A stretch of DNA of 64,000 nt from Zeus faber. Lineage: Eukaryota > Chordata > Actinopteri > Zeiformes > Zeidae. Shown piece by piece: positions 17,659 through 38,948 of this stretch; position 1 is the first letter of the stretch, and every line of letters starts with the position of its first letter. Position numbers and translations under genes: made by a program. The stretch is taken from assembly GCA_960531495.1 (NCBI GenBank), contig OY482860.1, positions 124,001-188,000 of the forward strand. The letters run 5' to 3'. The notes below the pieces were generated by a model. That model had not been told where the DNA came from. It made no database searches and saw only the letters and a program-made list of their open reading frames with translations.

Positions 17659-20600
17659 TAAAAAATGTTTCACAATAAAAAAAAGTAATAAAACCAGTAT
17701 AGTTAGTTATCTTTGTGTAGAACAGGTAAAAACATTTTTTCACACAAATAATAAATAGTAATAGTAAAATAACTAATTGAAATAAAACCTCAGTCAGACA
17801 AGTGCGTATGTGCCTTCGCTTTGTGAACCTGACTTGATGGCAGGTACGCTCCTTCTCAGCCAGGGCACCTCCCGGTGAGGGAGGAGCATAAGCGATCTCT
17901 TGCAAAAAGCGAAAAACATTTGCTGGCGGCAGGAGATGGCAACTCAAACAAACAACACAACATAAAACTGTAAAACTTGACAAAAAAAAGAATGTCTCAT
18001 CACCCAGCGACACTCGGTTCCTTTCATTCCTACAAAAGAGCCGTTCAGAAGAATAGAAGAGAAAAGAAGAGAAGTTTGTGACAAAAGAGGGACACGGCCA
18101 TCCCAGGGGTTCTTTTTCCGACTGGACACCTTGATTGATTGCACTCACATTTTTATGGAGTTTTATTTTGTGTTTCTATTGAAAAGGCTCGCGTAGCCAC
18201 ACACAGTTGTAGAAATAATAATAAAATACACCTCTCGCGCAAAAATAGAGAAATGCCGCACTGCTGCACACGGACCCCTCACAGCTGATGTGGCCAGTGG
18301 AGCTGCAACAGTGGATTTAATAGGAAGCGGTACTGACAGAACACCACACCGCGCCTGTACGCTGCACCAACATGTCCAGGACTTCTTCCATGATACGGTA
18401 ATACTGCGGTTCACGTGTGCCTATTGAACCGTAGGGTTCATACCATGTACGATTGCATCCCAGGATTTTGGAGAAAGATATGATAGTAAAATGCTATTTA
18501 TACACCTATCGTTTATTTTACTGGAGTTAATGAATGTGGCATATTCATTTTTAGCACAGCGATACTCTTTGGACTCTTTGGAGAGTGGTTGGACGATCAA
18601 AAATAGTTCAGAATGTAGCAGCATTTAAAGATGTCGTCTTGATGTTTGAATGTAGATAAGATCGACAAAAATCAAATTTCCCCCAAACAACTTGACAATC
18701 TCATCGAGTTTCTGGTTTGGCCCATAATGTAACGCAGATTGAACCCACCATGCTGAGGCCGAGATAGAAAAGGGCGGCACCTCCGAAAGAGTTGGCCAAG
18801 CCGTCTATGAAGTCTGAGAGCACAGCAGGGATTCGCTGCCCAAGGGCAAAGTGAGAGACGATCCCCACCATCACCATGAAGACAATGGGGTTCTTCAACA
18901 CCTGGAAGTGAATAAAATGAGAAGATAGAAAGAAAGAAAAAGCAATGGAGCAATTAAAAATTCAGTGTTTTTATTGAGTTGATCTTCTGACTTTGGAGGC
19001 TGACTGAGGTGTCCTGCACTGAGCACACTTGGCTATGCGGCTAGATGGGGCGTCTGGCCGGTTGCGTTGCGGCGCAGCGGGGGGGGGGGCAGGGCAAGGT
19101 AGGCCTACCCCTTGCGCGGGGCAGAGGTGTAGGTCTGTCGGCACGGGACCTGGCCCCGGGCCTGTGGGGCGTACCTGGCATCCACGGCCTGGGTTCTGCG
19201 CCTGTCGCTGCATCTTGTGCCTTCAACGTGGCACGGTGGCGCAGTGCATTGCACTGCTGCCTCACAGCAAGAAGGTCCTGGGTTCGATTCCCGCCTGGGG
19301 CGCTGTTGGCACCGTGCTCCGGCGGGTTATCTCCCAAATAGGAGCCTTTCTGTGTGGAGTTTGCATGTTCTCCCCGTGCTCATATGGGGTTTCCTCCACC
19401 TCACGTCAGTAAGGAAACTAAAAACATGCACCCATCATCGTCTGACCAACGATGGACATTTATCATCTGGTCCCCGGGCGCGTCCACGTATGCTGCCCAC
19501 TGCTCCTGGCTGTGCCCCCGGAGGAAGGATAAGCCAAGGATGGGTCAAAAGCAGAGAATCCATTTCACCGGCCACCATCAAAGCATGTGTGTGTGCAAGC
19601 ATGTGTGGTGTGTTGGGTGATAAATAAAGACTGTTTCTTCATCTTTCTGCACGTGGGGGTGGGTTGTCTGTGTGCGCCTCGGGCGTGCAGGGTGTCCTTG
19701 CGCTCTCTGGAATGGTTTATGCTCCTCAGGGCTGGGCGTGGGTGTTGCTCCGCGGGCTTCCAGCTTCTCTGGGGGCTGGGGGGTCTTCTGTGGCTGTAGG
19801 ACGGGGTGCTTGAGGCTTTCCTGTGGTCGTGGGGTGGCTATACAGTCGCGGGACACATGGGTGGTTTCGGTGCCTTTTCCACTGCTTGGAGGCGCTACGA
19901 TATAATACCTACCTCATACATCAGAACCAATTGGGACAAGTCCAGTACACTCACCGGTGGACACATCACGCACACACGCACACACGGAACACCCTCCTGG
20001 TAACCTCCTTTCCTCCCTCATTTACTGCCATAACTATGACAGGAAGAGGCCACGTGCCGAATTGCTGTTCAAGTTTTCTTGGACATAATTAACTGTTATG
20101 TCGATAAACGTCTGACATTCTATCTGACATTTCTATGTTTGTTTCACCATGTACATGTTGTTTGGTTCTATCTTTATTTGTCTCACCCATGGTGATTCTC
20201 CCCCTCTTGGAGTAGTGATTAGTTGTTTAAAGACCGAAACATGTAAGATCGTTCTCCAAAGAAGGGGGATTGGTAGCGGTTCTTTCCAACAAAAAGCTGT
20301 GCTCTCGAGATCCAACAGGTTGTCCACAGGACAGAGTTATCGCAAGCTTTTTTGATGATTAAAGAATGAATAAAAAGTGGTATTGCAGGTTGAGAAGTTA
20401 AACTCAACTTGCAGACTAACTCTGTCCAAATGCACTGGCATACAAATACTCTGTGTTGTATATGCACAGCATGCTGACAGCACAGGTTAAATTAAAAAAT
20501 ATATCAATAAAAATGAATAAAAATAATTTAAAAAAGAAAAGAATGATGTACCACTAGTTTTGCATGCTGTAAGCAGTGTGGAAATTAAGATAAAAGGTTT

Positions 20601-22909
20601 ACAAGGGCCTCAGGACTTTGTACTAGGGAAAAACTACATGCTTCAAAAGCTGAATTGAAAGCCTTGAACTTGAATAAAATAAAACGAACAAAATAAAACG
20701 ACCTAATCACCAAGAAACTGATAACAACACTTATATCAGCCACTATATACAGTACCTGTAGGAGTACAACTCCCAGGATGCTGAGGGTGCTGCGCTGTGG
20801 ATGGCTGGCCTGTCTCCACACCTGCACCTCACACAGCGCAAAGCCAATGGGATTAAGGAACATGAGAGACACCGGAGCGACGAGATAGATATACTGGAGA
20901 TACTCTGGATATGTCGCTCTGTAGAGAGCATCAACTATACAGAGGAAGACAGAGAAAAGAGAACAGAACTAAGATTAGGAGTTTGTGTTCTATGTTAGGT
21001 AGGTAGATGGACTGGGGAAGTTAAGAGTAAGACAATGTTGCATATGCGTACGAGCATCATTGACCAGTTCCTCATCTAAAAAGCTGTGTATGAATGATTC
21101 TCCATGAGAAAATGCACTCCTTGTTTTTTGAGGCTGGCAACTGGAGCCACCAATCTTGCATGAGGATAAATGAGAATATTTTTTTCTGTACTTTCAAAAC
21201 TATATATAACCACAATATATATACAATTATTATTATATCAACCGCACTGACAGGCTTCCTTATCTGTTTGAGCTATTTCAGATGCTTTACTGCTCACCTA
21301 TGGGATATCCCAAGGCGAAGTCATTGCCTTGTGTGGCGAAGATGGCATACAGACCTGCCTTGCTGTATTTGGTGTCGGGGCTGGCTACCATCAGCGTCAG
21401 CACACAAACCAAAACAAATACTGTTACCTAGGGAGGTGAGAGAGAGAGAGCGAGAGATATAAACCTCCATAATCTACGTTATGTTGCATGCGGTGGCCTT
21501 CAGTGGCAAGGGGGGTTCAATGATATGCTACCATTTATTAAAACAATGGTCTAATTTGTAATATATTGTTTAAAATATTTGACCAATGTAAATTTAGGAC
21601 AACCATAGGCCTAAACTGACTAGAGGGGCCTATCCCCCAGTGGTTGGGTGTAAGAAAGTGTTCCAGTTTTCAAGACATGATTGAATCCACACAACAACAC
21701 ACACCTACCTTGGCTATCAACACACTCCAGAAAAAAGCCCAGACGACATCCCCAAAGTCCAACAGAACCATGTTCTTTAAGAGCAGTGCAGGTAAGGCAA
21801 ACTTGGACACAAAGTTCCCCAAGCCTTTGGCCTGGCTGGCTGTGATGATGTCCGCCCTGCAGGGAAAAAATGTTGTTGTCACATGCAAACGTTAAATAAT
21901 TTAACGTTAATAATTTCTTTTAACAACATGGTGTTTCCCCTAGCAGTTCTACAATTAGTGGGCGAGGGTGGTGGTGGAATGTGAAACCTAAAAAATATAT
22001 TGTTTCCTCAAAATAAAGTAATAATTTTAAACATATCTAATGATGCCCACATTTTAAATAAGTGTTAAAAACTTTAATGTGCGCAGCTCCGGGATATTTA
22101 TTATATGTCATTTAACACAAAATTTAAATCAAGCAATCAAACAATGACTCTAATCCAAGTATTTATTTAGATGTATCCGTCAGTAGCTTGTAATTTGTCA
22201 GTTTCAGTGTGATAATTATGTTCTTATAAAGAGGTCACACGGTTTAACATATACATGCAGTCTCATCCGGCACCTTTCAACTCATTGGAACTTTGAGCTG
22301 CAAATCATTCAGGGGAAATGAATACCGAATTTGAAATTCTACCTACACATGGTACAAGTAGAAACTGTGTTACGCTGTCTTCGGATGAATTTACTATGCT
22401 ACAAATAATGAAAAATAATAACCAATCAGTGAGCTACACATTATTCTGTTGAAAACCTGTAATTCTCTGCTACGGTAAAGCAACGTCTTGTTGCACATTT
22501 GTGTTTTCAACATTCGTTTTCACATCTCCGTGTTGACAGGGGGATGAGTGGGCGTACCACACACCAATGCTATGGTCATGGGAACCACTGATAATATGCA
22601 TAGTTTAGGTGAAAAACAAAGGAAATAGTTCCAATTAAGTGTCAAGAGTGGTCATATTTGTGTCGATTGTGTGTTAATACCATGCTGCCTGGACAGAAAT
22701 AGCAGTAGACCATTTTTCCTGAGATTACATGAACCTCTACCTTGAAGTACCTACCTGCCTGCTATGTATCCACACAGTATGATACCAAAGCACTCCAGAA
22801 GAGCAGGGAACAGCTTGTCAATAGACATGTGAGGCACAGTGGAGTAGGTTACAGCATTGTGGGATATGTTCTTCCCATGGATGAACACGTAGCTGCTTGT
22901 CATCTCCAT
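6379..22909 (-). CDS. gpr155: GPR155 / LYCHOS, lysosomal cholesterol sensor
   Basis: Nineteen exons chain in frame: 22755-22909, 21709-21856, 21298-21427, 20756-20934, 18749-18901, 17147-17214, 16846-17017, 16362-16517, 15822-15905, 15288-15408, 13641-13725, 12311-12401, 11955-12162, 11325-11402, 10993-11143, 10438-10522, 8000-8064, 7765-7905 and 6379-7108 (TAA). They total 3000 nt, 999 aa; human is about 870. The start at 22909 has a strong GCCATGG context. The N-terminal half is the auxin-carrier-like transporter domain (KLFPALLECFG, AKGLGNFVSKFALPALL, VAPVSLMFLNPIGF, FLYGVFPTAPSVAIYA); a seven-helix GPCR-like part follows, then a C-terminal DEP domain (SDLVNWLVRRG, GFKDPTLLYRF). F34, P35, E39 and Y48 align with human residues 43, 44, 48 and 57 reported for cholesterol binding. 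The human protein sits on lysosomes and couples cholesterol to GATOR1/mTORC1. The last exon carries a disordered insert of about 100 residues before the DEP core. Exon 11325-11402 (26 codons) is the least certain. wipf1 lies upstream in the same orientation, as in human. Confidence 0.93.
8916..9883 (+). mobile_element. Internally deleted pogo/Tigger-type DNA transposon
   Basis: Terminal inverted repeats CCGTATTTTCCGGACTATA (left) and the matching ...TATAGTCCTGAAAATACGG (right) are flanked by TA on both sides, as expected for the pogo branch. Inside, 9162 onward encodes a pogo-like N-terminal start (MEPTRRSSYDASFKLKAIDI) that is soon broken, and 9354-9573 a C-terminal tail (NGFRKAGL, FNSDTEEADFMGFSEDD). 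The DDE core is missing, so it is non-autonomous. It lies in a gpr155 intron. Confidence 0.82.
10260..10293. repeat. Perfect 15-bp-arm hairpin with 4-nt loop
   Basis: Arms 10260-10274 and 10279-10293 (GTTCTATATCAACAA and its complement) lie in a gpr155 intron, about 145 bp downstream (transcript sense) of the exon at 10438-10522. Confidence 0.85.
10778..10855. repeat. (CA)n microsatellite
   Basis: Pure CA run of about 78 bp in a gpr155 intron, about 255 bp upstream (transcript sense) of the exon 10438-10522; read as (UG)n in the pre-mRNA. Confidence 0.95.
11659..11684. repeat. A26 homopolymer
   Basis: Run of 26 A on the plus strand in a gpr155 intron. It may be a retroelement tail, but no body is recognised next to it. 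Confidence 0.8.
13857..15150. mobile_element. hAT-like DNA transposon remnant with nested insertions
   Basis: The ends are inverted copies: TAGGCGTGTCACGATTC at the left and GAATCGTGACATACCTAA at the right, each next to ATCGATT-rich subterminal sequence. A further hAT-like end (CTAGGGCTGCAGTAAC) begins near 14164, so at least two elements are nested. No transposase reading frame survives. It lies in the gpr155 intron between exons 13641-13725 and 15288-15408. Confidence 0.6.
14205..14396 (-). pseudogene. LINE endonuclease-start fragment
   Basis: The minus strand encodes RRRFRKALPGIFLSNVRSLC followed by SKLDELILNF, the junction into the endonuclease domain of L2/Rex1-type fish LINEs. Only about 60 codons remain, and they are flanked by hAT-like sequence. 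Confidence 0.6.
17346..18463. mobile_element. Non-autonomous hAT-like element
   Basis: Left end TAGGGATGCAACAGTAC and right end GTACGATTGCATCCCAG are inverted repeats, each followed inward by an ACGGTTC-type motif. It is 1.1 kb with no transposase. An internal (TA)n run lies at 17606-17655. It sits in the gpr155 intron between exons 17147-17214 and 18749-18901. Confidence 0.65.
19020..20130. repeat. Composite GC-rich repeat in gpr155 intron
   Basis: This stretch is far more GC-rich than its neighbours and has no host exon. It surrounds the SINE at 19228-19440. Its last part (19890-20130, with TAACTGTTATGTCGATAAA) resembles the 3' end of a fish retroelement, but I cannot name the family. Confidence 0.45.
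19228..19440 (+). mobile_element. tRNA-derived SINE
   Basis: Begins GCACGGTGGCGCAGTGC, followed by GGTTCGATTCCC, i.e. a pol III A-box/B-box pair. The body GTGTGGAGTTTGCATGTTCT is a common fish SINE module. Confidence 0.75.
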
Positions 22910-23825
22910 GGCATGAACAGGATGTCAGCGTATTGGGTGGGGTATCGGATGGTGTATGTCTTGGAGTAGAGAAATCGACACGGATTCATAAAACAGATCT
23001 CATACTTGAATTAAAGTGCATATCCATGAGAACGTCATATGGATTCTACAAGTCTCAAAATTCCATTCGAAACGGCAAGATCCAGGTTTACCGTCTTCTT
23101 TGCGCTGAGATTGTTTCCCAAATGTATGCTTCCTTCTAATCGATTGTTAAAAACAATTATTGAGGTGGTGGCGATATTTTTCATCTGAGTGTACCATTAT
23201 TTTTAGAGAACATTCATCCACATCGGCAGTTCAGTGACCACAACAGTTACGACAGTTTATAAAGTGCCAGCTAAATGAATATGGGATTCATATAAAACAT
23301 GGGATTTTTAAACAAAAGAATACATATTATTATTACTTACTATTAATTACTGACGGATTAATAATTTGACGTGACATGAAAGCTAACTGTCGGGCTGCTT
23401 TCCCTCAGATCGTTAGCATTACAGATATGTTACGGCATGCTAGGTCTCAAAACACCACGCTACTACAGATTGCTGTGAGAATTACATTTTTAATCTTTAA
23501 TTTAAGGCTTGTATAGCCGGAGACTGCTTACTTTTGTTGTTCAGTGAATCATCTTCGCCCTAATAAAATGTCCACAACGTCAACTCTCGCTGTGTTGGTC
23601 ATCTCGAATCATCTGACAGGCAAGCTGCATCCGAAGCAAATGACTGACAGGCAGGCCAGCAAATCACAAGAGAGATATTCAAGTGACGTCAGGTGGGAGT
23701 TTTGGACGAAACACATTGAGGTAAATTAACATATATCAACATACAAAAAAATGTATTTTTTGTTGGTTTTGTAAATTAATAAATAAAAACAATATATATA
23801 CACACACATATACAGTATATATATA
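22910..23825. other. Region upstream of the gpr155 start codon
   Basis: Would contain the gpr155 5' UTR and promoter. No CpG-rich promoter, further exon or known repeat is clear to me. The ORFs here are short and lack coding signs. Confidence 0.4.
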
Positions 23826-24022
23826 TATCCTTCCGTCCATCCATGCATTATCTATACCGCATATCCTCGTGGGGTCGCGGGGGGGCTGGAGCCAATCCCA
23901 GCTGTCATTGGGCGAAGGGCGGGGTACACCCTGGACATGTCGCCGGTCTATCACAGGGCCGACATACCATGCACGCTCACATTCACGGTCAATTGTTAAG
24001 AGTCACCGATTAACCTAACCTG
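23826..24022. repeat. Common fish dispersed repeat
   Basis: Contains the well-known order CCATCCATGCATTATCTATACC, GGGTCGCGGGGG, GGCGGGGTACACCCTGGAC and CACCGATTAACCTAACC, a repeat module seen many times in teleost genomes and probably a retroelement 3' part. It ends at a (CA)n run. Confidence 0.7.
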
Positions 24023-24023
24023 T

Positions 24024-24024
<1 letters not shown>

Positions 24025-24070
<46 letters not shown>
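24025..24070. repeat. (CA)n microsatellite
   Basis: CA run directly following the dispersed repeat. Confidence 0.95.
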
Positions 24071-24074
<4 letters not shown>

Positions 24075-24148
24075 ACCATCTTTCCCTCCAAGGGCCAAGC
24101 CAAGAGCAGCCAAGATTGAGACACCTGGTCCTAGTGTCTGTAGCATAT

Positions 24149-24229
24149 GGTAGTGTAGATGAGTGGTCCATGGTGCTGGATTAAGTCTCCAGTCTCTTTG
24201 GCGATGTGGTTCAAATCCCACCATTGCCA
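24149..24229 (+). pseudogene. tRNA-Leu(AAG)-like pseudogene or SINE head
   Basis: The 81-nt stretch begins GGTAGTG and ends CATTGCCA, which pair as an acceptor stem with wobbles. It has an A-box-like GAGTGGTCCATGG, an anticodon arm CTGGA-TTAAGTC-TCCAG (anticodon AAG), a long variable arm as in tRNA-Leu, and GTGGTTCAAATCCCAC as T-arm with one G missing compared with the usual 17 nt. The deletion and several changes argue against a working tRNA. It is flanked by direct repeats at about 24088-24135 and 24354-24405. Confidence 0.7.
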
Positions 24230-24812
24230 AGGTTTTGTATGTCTTTGGTGCATTGGTGAAACGCCAGGCGATGATGAAGAACGATCCTGTCCCAACATGA
24301 AACTGACAATTCATTGAAGAAGACAACCTACAACCTAAGGTTCATCATCTTCAGCTCCAAGGGCAAATCCAGTACCAGCAAAGATGGAGACACCTGGTCC
24401 TATTTACAGGTTGAGGAGGCTAACCTACTGGGCCGAATGCTCAGAAACTCAATTTGGCTTTCACAGCTAGATATTTAGTAAAAAGCTTTGTTGTTTGTTA
24501 TATGTAATTCCCAAGAAGACTTTATTTTCACTGCCATTTTCTTTGGCCATCAGAGTGCACCTTGGTTGCATTATTTGCGTTTCATTCTCATTGTTTAAAT
24601 AAACAACCTGGTGTGTACACTTCTTTTCACTTTTGCACTTATAGCTTTATCCCACATGGTGACCACCGTATTAGGGTTATAATTTTACATTTATTAAGTT
24701 ACGTTTGAAAAGAGTTTTCTCTGAATTTAGAAATGGTTAGGTTTGGGTAATGATTGGGTGTGGTCAAGATCGGGGCACCAGATATGAACATTTGCAAGTA
24801 CACACTGCAATG

Positions 24813-24926
24813 TGTTTAAACTCCAATTCCCACTGTTTATCCCATGCAATTTAAAGCAATTTATGTAACTTTTTATACTGTTGTTTTAAATTGCATGGGA
24901 TAAGCAGTTGGAATTGGAGTTTGAAC
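24813..24926. mobile_element. Short foldback MITE
   Basis: Arms of about 43 nt (24813-24855 and 24884-24926) are near-perfect reverse complements, including CAATTTAAA/TTTAAATTG and CTCCAATTCC/GGAATTGGAG. No coding capacity. Confidence 0.75.
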
Positions 24927-25049
24927 AAGCCAACATTAAAGCGGCATTATGTAACTTGTTTTACCTTAAAATAGCAGCTTCCAAATCATTTGGATGGTAC
25001 ACTGACTTGTAATATTGATGGCGAATGGCACCTCTTTCATTCTCCATAT

Positions 25050-25541
25050 TAGCCTGGCAACCAGACCAATCTGCAGCTCATGTTTCATTTGCTCTGCAGA
25101 GCAAATTGGGCCACCCTCCCATTCAAACAGAATTCCACCCAACCTTGCCAGGGTCGGGCCAATTCCAACTGTTTATCTAATATGGGGCGGATTTGATACA
25201 ATGACGAGAGCTGTCGACGCACCTAACCAAGATGGCTGCCGCTGACGTGGAACAGTCTGTTGAATCTGCTTTCGCGACAATATTAAACTACGGTACATTA
25301 CGACTAAGCTTAACATAACATAAGCTTTTGTTGATAAGACGGATGTGTTTGCGATACTTCTGACAGGACTCGCTCAGTGCTACGTCACGTTTCGTTGCTC
25401 TGATTGGTTCTAAGTCTATCCAATTGCATTGAGAGACATTTTGACCTGCCCCCGTTGGTAATGGCCCTTGGGAATCGAAAATGAGAGGAGAGATTCCAGA
25501 CTAATACGCATTTGCGAATTAGTCTGGTGATCCAAGGCTAT
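25050..25541. mobile_element. MITE with terminal inverted repeats
   Basis: TTAGCCTGGCAACCAGACC at the left end matches the inverse of TTAGTCTGGTGATCCAAGGCTA at the right. The interior has CAAGATGGCTGCCGC but no open frame. It lies between gpr155 and the wipf1 3' end. Confidence 0.6.
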
Positions 25542-26452
25542 ATTTAAATAATCTCAAAGCTACAATCTTCTTTAGATTCTTTTGTCCGATGAACAAACAG
25601 GATGCTGGTCCATTATATTGTCATTGTCCAACAACCTTCTTCCACCTCTGTATTCTCCTTTTTTATGCTCAACATTCACTGACGTTCAGGAAGTGATGTC
25701 AAACACATTTCAGGAGGAAAAATACATCCCGATAAAGAAAAAAAAAAGTATTTTAATACAAAATATATCCACGATTCCTTTTGAATTCAGAATAAAGAAT
25801 TGATGCATTTCTTCACGATTGTATGATTGCATTTCATCCAAGCTTAAAACATCATAGTTAACACGTGATGACAACATGAAATAAAATAAACAAAACTAAA
25901 AAGGTCCAATCAACGGAGTGCCAAGTTCAGAAAAACAAACAAAAAAAAACAAACAGAATACTGCACAGTTCCAAAACACTACTTAAAAAGAAGCTCCAAA
26001 TCAAACTCAAATCACGTTGTTCCATGAGTAGGCACCTTGGAAGTCAAAACCCATTCAGTTAAACAGTGAGGCGCTAGAATGCTCGTCTTCAGGTCACGCT
26101 CCCAGCGCAATCAATCTACGAATGTACCGTTCAGCGGCTCGAGTAGAGCCCGATATTCAAGACACGTCAATACATTTTTTAAGGCACACCCAGCATCCCT
26201 CCCATGAACCCACCTACAATGTTTTGTAAAACCTCACAAAGTCGAAGCCTGACAATCTTGGATACAACGCACCACGTTGAAGCATATAATGAACTGGTCA
26301 TTGGACTTTTTATTCTTTGGTCAAGTGCCACGTTGAAAATAAATGTATTGTAAACATCCTTAATGCGCAAAGGAAACCTCCAGCCATAGTGCAGAGAGAG
26401 AGAGAGCGAGAGCAAGAGAGAACAGATTATATGATAGGGTACAGTCTCCTCT
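25542..26452. other. Likely wipf1 3' UTR and flank
   Basis: No exon or recognised repeat is seen. The segment next to the wipf1 stop codon at 26453 (minus strand) is expected to be 3' UTR; an AATAAA on the minus strand occurs near 26310, but the true end is unclear. Confidence 0.4.
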
Positions 26453-35619
<9,167 letters not shown>

Positions 35620-35670
35620 CTTTTTCTCCTCTCCTGTTCAAAGTGCGTGTGCTGGACGCTGCACCCTGTT

Positions 35671-35810
<140 letters not shown>

Positions 35811-36775
35811 GAAGCGAACACCTGGGAGGGGGACCAGGGGGATGGAAAAAGGTGACAACTCCTGCATCTCTAGCCACTGGCTCTCTGACTTTAAAACATC
35901 CCTTTTAAGGATTTAAAAGCCATTATAGCTTTGCAGGTTCAGCCATATCTCACCATATTTTGTTAGCGTGTGGAGATACAATACAGGAATAATTAGAGAT
36001 ACATACCATATTCCAAACCTGTCACTCGATGTTTCAGCCACTTCAATTACACACCCAGGAATAAAACCAACAAGTGTTAAGGCAACCTCAAGACAAAAAT
36101 CAAACTAATTACCCTCTATGGCGGAGAGTCTTCAAAAAGGGCGTTTTGTCGGGACCAGAACAAAAGGTCTCGTAAAACAGTAAAAACTGCAATAACCAGA
36201 AAGACAAATGGGACGTGGCAGACCTAGAAATATCTGATTACAACAGTACATTACATCTAGAATATCGGACATGTGGGCGATGAAGCAGTAGCATCACAAA
36301 CACTTGCTGAGCTGAAGTGGTCACGATTTAGAGCCTTGTCCACATCTTCTTGGAATGAAAAACACATGACACCCAGGCAATCATGTCAGAATGTGTATAA
36401 CACATGACACAGGATTCTCAACATTGGGGTTGCAACCCTGCGTGGAGCCACTTGTCATGCACATTGATATAATTTTCATGAATAAAAATGGTTAAAACAG
36501 GTTTGAAATATATAACATTTCCATATAATGGCACTGGAAAGAAAAAATAAAAATAAAAAAAAAGAAGAGTAGCTTTGGGACCTAAAAACAAAGTAAGAAA
36601 GACCCCCGGCACATTAGATAAATATATACAGTACATCCATAAATACTGATCAGTCGATGGAGGACAAGAGTATAATGATGCAAATGGTGAATTATGTAAT
36701 CCAGAATAATAAAATAAATCTGATAGAAAATTATCAGAACACCAAAAGATATGGCTTTATCCACGTACTTTGTAT

Positions 36776-37054
36776 ATACGAGCAGCTCTCCGATCAGTTG
36801 GTATTGTACGGTGCGTACAGAACCACAGCGTGCGCGCTGCATGTGTGGCGTCTCAGTGTCAAGCATCTCATCACGCATCAGCGTTCTCTGTCACAGTCTC
36901 GTTCCCGCAGTCTGTCAGTATTCACTACATTCACTGCATTTGCAATCGCCACATCCCCTTACCATCAAATAACGCGGGTCCTCGCTTATCGAGCAATTGG
37001 ATTAATGACCTGGTCCTAGGAGCGGAATTCAGTTGTTAATTAAGGAGTACCTGT
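36776..37054. mobile_element. Tigger-like MITE, copy 2 (inverted, left end decayed)
   Basis: The right end TTAAGGAGTACCTGTA and inner blocks GATCAGTTGGTATTGTACG and CATCTCATCACGCATC match the inverse of the copy at 26630-26948. The left terminal repeat is not clear. Confidence 0.6.
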
Positions 37055-37419
37055 ATATCACATTGTTAACTAACTATAAAGGAATGAATATCATGTTGGT
37101 CTGTATGTCCTTTTATTAAAAACAACTAGCGGAAGAGCGAGCCGCTCAGCTCTGTGCAGCAACAGGACGGGGCTTCAGGGCTCTGCAACTGAGTCACTTA
37201 CGTCCGCAGTGCAGCCCGTTCTGACGGGCATGCCCTAGTCAATTTAAATGCTCGGTTCAATGTCTCTTCACCCAGATCCCATTTATTTCAGTTTCGTATG
37301 ACCCCCCGCCAATGACAAGGTGACACTGCCTCATCAGGTCAGCTCCCCATCTATCACTCCATTTCATGCCCTGCCAGGCTCTACAACTCACCTCTGGCAA
37401 CTTTCCGTTCCACCTTTGT

Positions 37420-37506
37420 TCAAGTTCAAGAGATTATTTGTCACATTCATATACATACCGTCATACATATATACAGTAAAATGTCACGACACCTGGTGAT
37501 TATGCA
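37420..37506 (-). mobile_element. L2-type LINE 3' end fragment
   Basis: CAAGTTCAAGAGATTATTTG followed by TCACATTCATATACATACC matches the 3' tail of the L2 copy that ends near 51456. Confidence 0.65.
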
Positions 37507-37794
37507 CAATAAGCTCTATAAGCTCTAAACATACTAAAATGTGCGTAATCGATATGAGGTGCTCGCGTAGGCAGCCGCAAGGGGCGGTGCCACAATCGCG
37601 ATTCTGGGTTCTATAATTATAGAATAGAATTTATTGTCTGTGTTGTATTGGTCACCTCCCATCTTTTGCTTTCTAACCATAAAACACTTTTATTGATTTT
37701 GCTTTGGCCTAGGACACACTAGTGTATTAGTAGAGTTTCTGACCAGGAAGTTGTCGTTTTATCCTTTTGCTGATTTTTTTTGTTTTAATCCTGT

Positions 37795-37840
37795 GACGTC
37801 ACCGGACCCACGCCAAGAAAGAAAGGACTTTCACGTGAAA
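37795..37840. promoter_or_regulatory. CRE and palindromic E-box cluster
   Basis: TGACGTCA (full CRE) at about 37795-37802 and the 12-bp palindrome TTTCACGTGAAA at 37829-37840 lie within 46 bp, in the presumed wipf1 intron 1. This is a candidate enhancer or alternative promoter; motif evidence only. Confidence 0.3.
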
Positions 37841-38810
37841 TCCCTCACAATACGGCTGACATCGGACCGTGGAGGAGGACTTCACGTACCGTGGTGTTGC
37901 GGTCTGTGTAATAATGCAGAAATACTAACCCTGTCCCCTGTCAACATGGCTCATTTCCTAATGCTAGTTTCCTCAAAGTTTTGATGGTTGGGTAGCCATA
38001 GCGTGAACCAGGAATTGTGACAGACCACACATCTCGCCTCATCTGTCTCCATTACCCATGCACTCGATGTGAGAGTAATGGAGACCCATATTTCTTCTGT
38101 CCAAATTCAGATCCCACAACGTTCCGCCAGCATCATACATCGCAACTTTTGATAAGTTGCTGATGCTGTAAATCATATATTTTTGCCAAATATTATGGAC
38201 AAAAGCAAGATCCAAGACCCTGAGGTCAGTCAAAGTTGACCGTTTCTAAAAACCAGTGGTGCAAATTCCAAAATATAGATACGGTGAAACATCTTGCATC
38301 TCCATGTATAGAAGAACATTAGAAATAAGCCCTTCCACATTCTGGACATTCAGCTAGCACCGACAATGGATGGATGGATGGATGGATGTCAATCACTCCA
38401 CCCATAGTATGCTCTCTTTTAAGTCCATGTAGAGCAAGTCCATCCCATGTGAAATACTTTTTTGATAATCATTTACAGTTGACACAATTTGTCAAATTGA
38501 CAATTTGACAAGTTGACATGACGATGGAGTACACTATAATACCGAAGGGTGGATTTAAATTGCTGATTGCTTTAAATGACATGCTTTAAGCATGGAGGTA
38601 TTAATAACCTGCTGTGATCACACACACAGAAAAAGTAAGTACGTCCAGAGATAAAGCCCTGAAATACATATTCACACTCAAGGAAGTCGGCCATGTTGAT
38701 GAGCGATCCTGCTTTGTGGTGGAATTCCCCTTTAATCAAGCAGTGCAAGGAGAGGAAAAGAGAGAACGCAACTCGATCTAGGATTCCAGAGTGGACCCTT
38801 TGAAATGACA

Positions 38811-38948
<138 letters not shown>

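Noticed and set aside
19029-19627. GC-rich overlapping ORFs around 19.0-19.9 kb
   Set aside because: They span a SINE and GC-rich repeat, conflict with each other in frame, and show no domain.
24149-24229. Functional tRNA-Leu gene
   Set aside because: One base is missing in the T-arm and there are several changes at conserved positions, so it is called a pseudogene or SINE head.
25200-25260. CAAGATGGCTGCCGC as a YY1-type promoter of a gene
   Set aside because: It lies inside a MITE with inverted ends and no exon follows.
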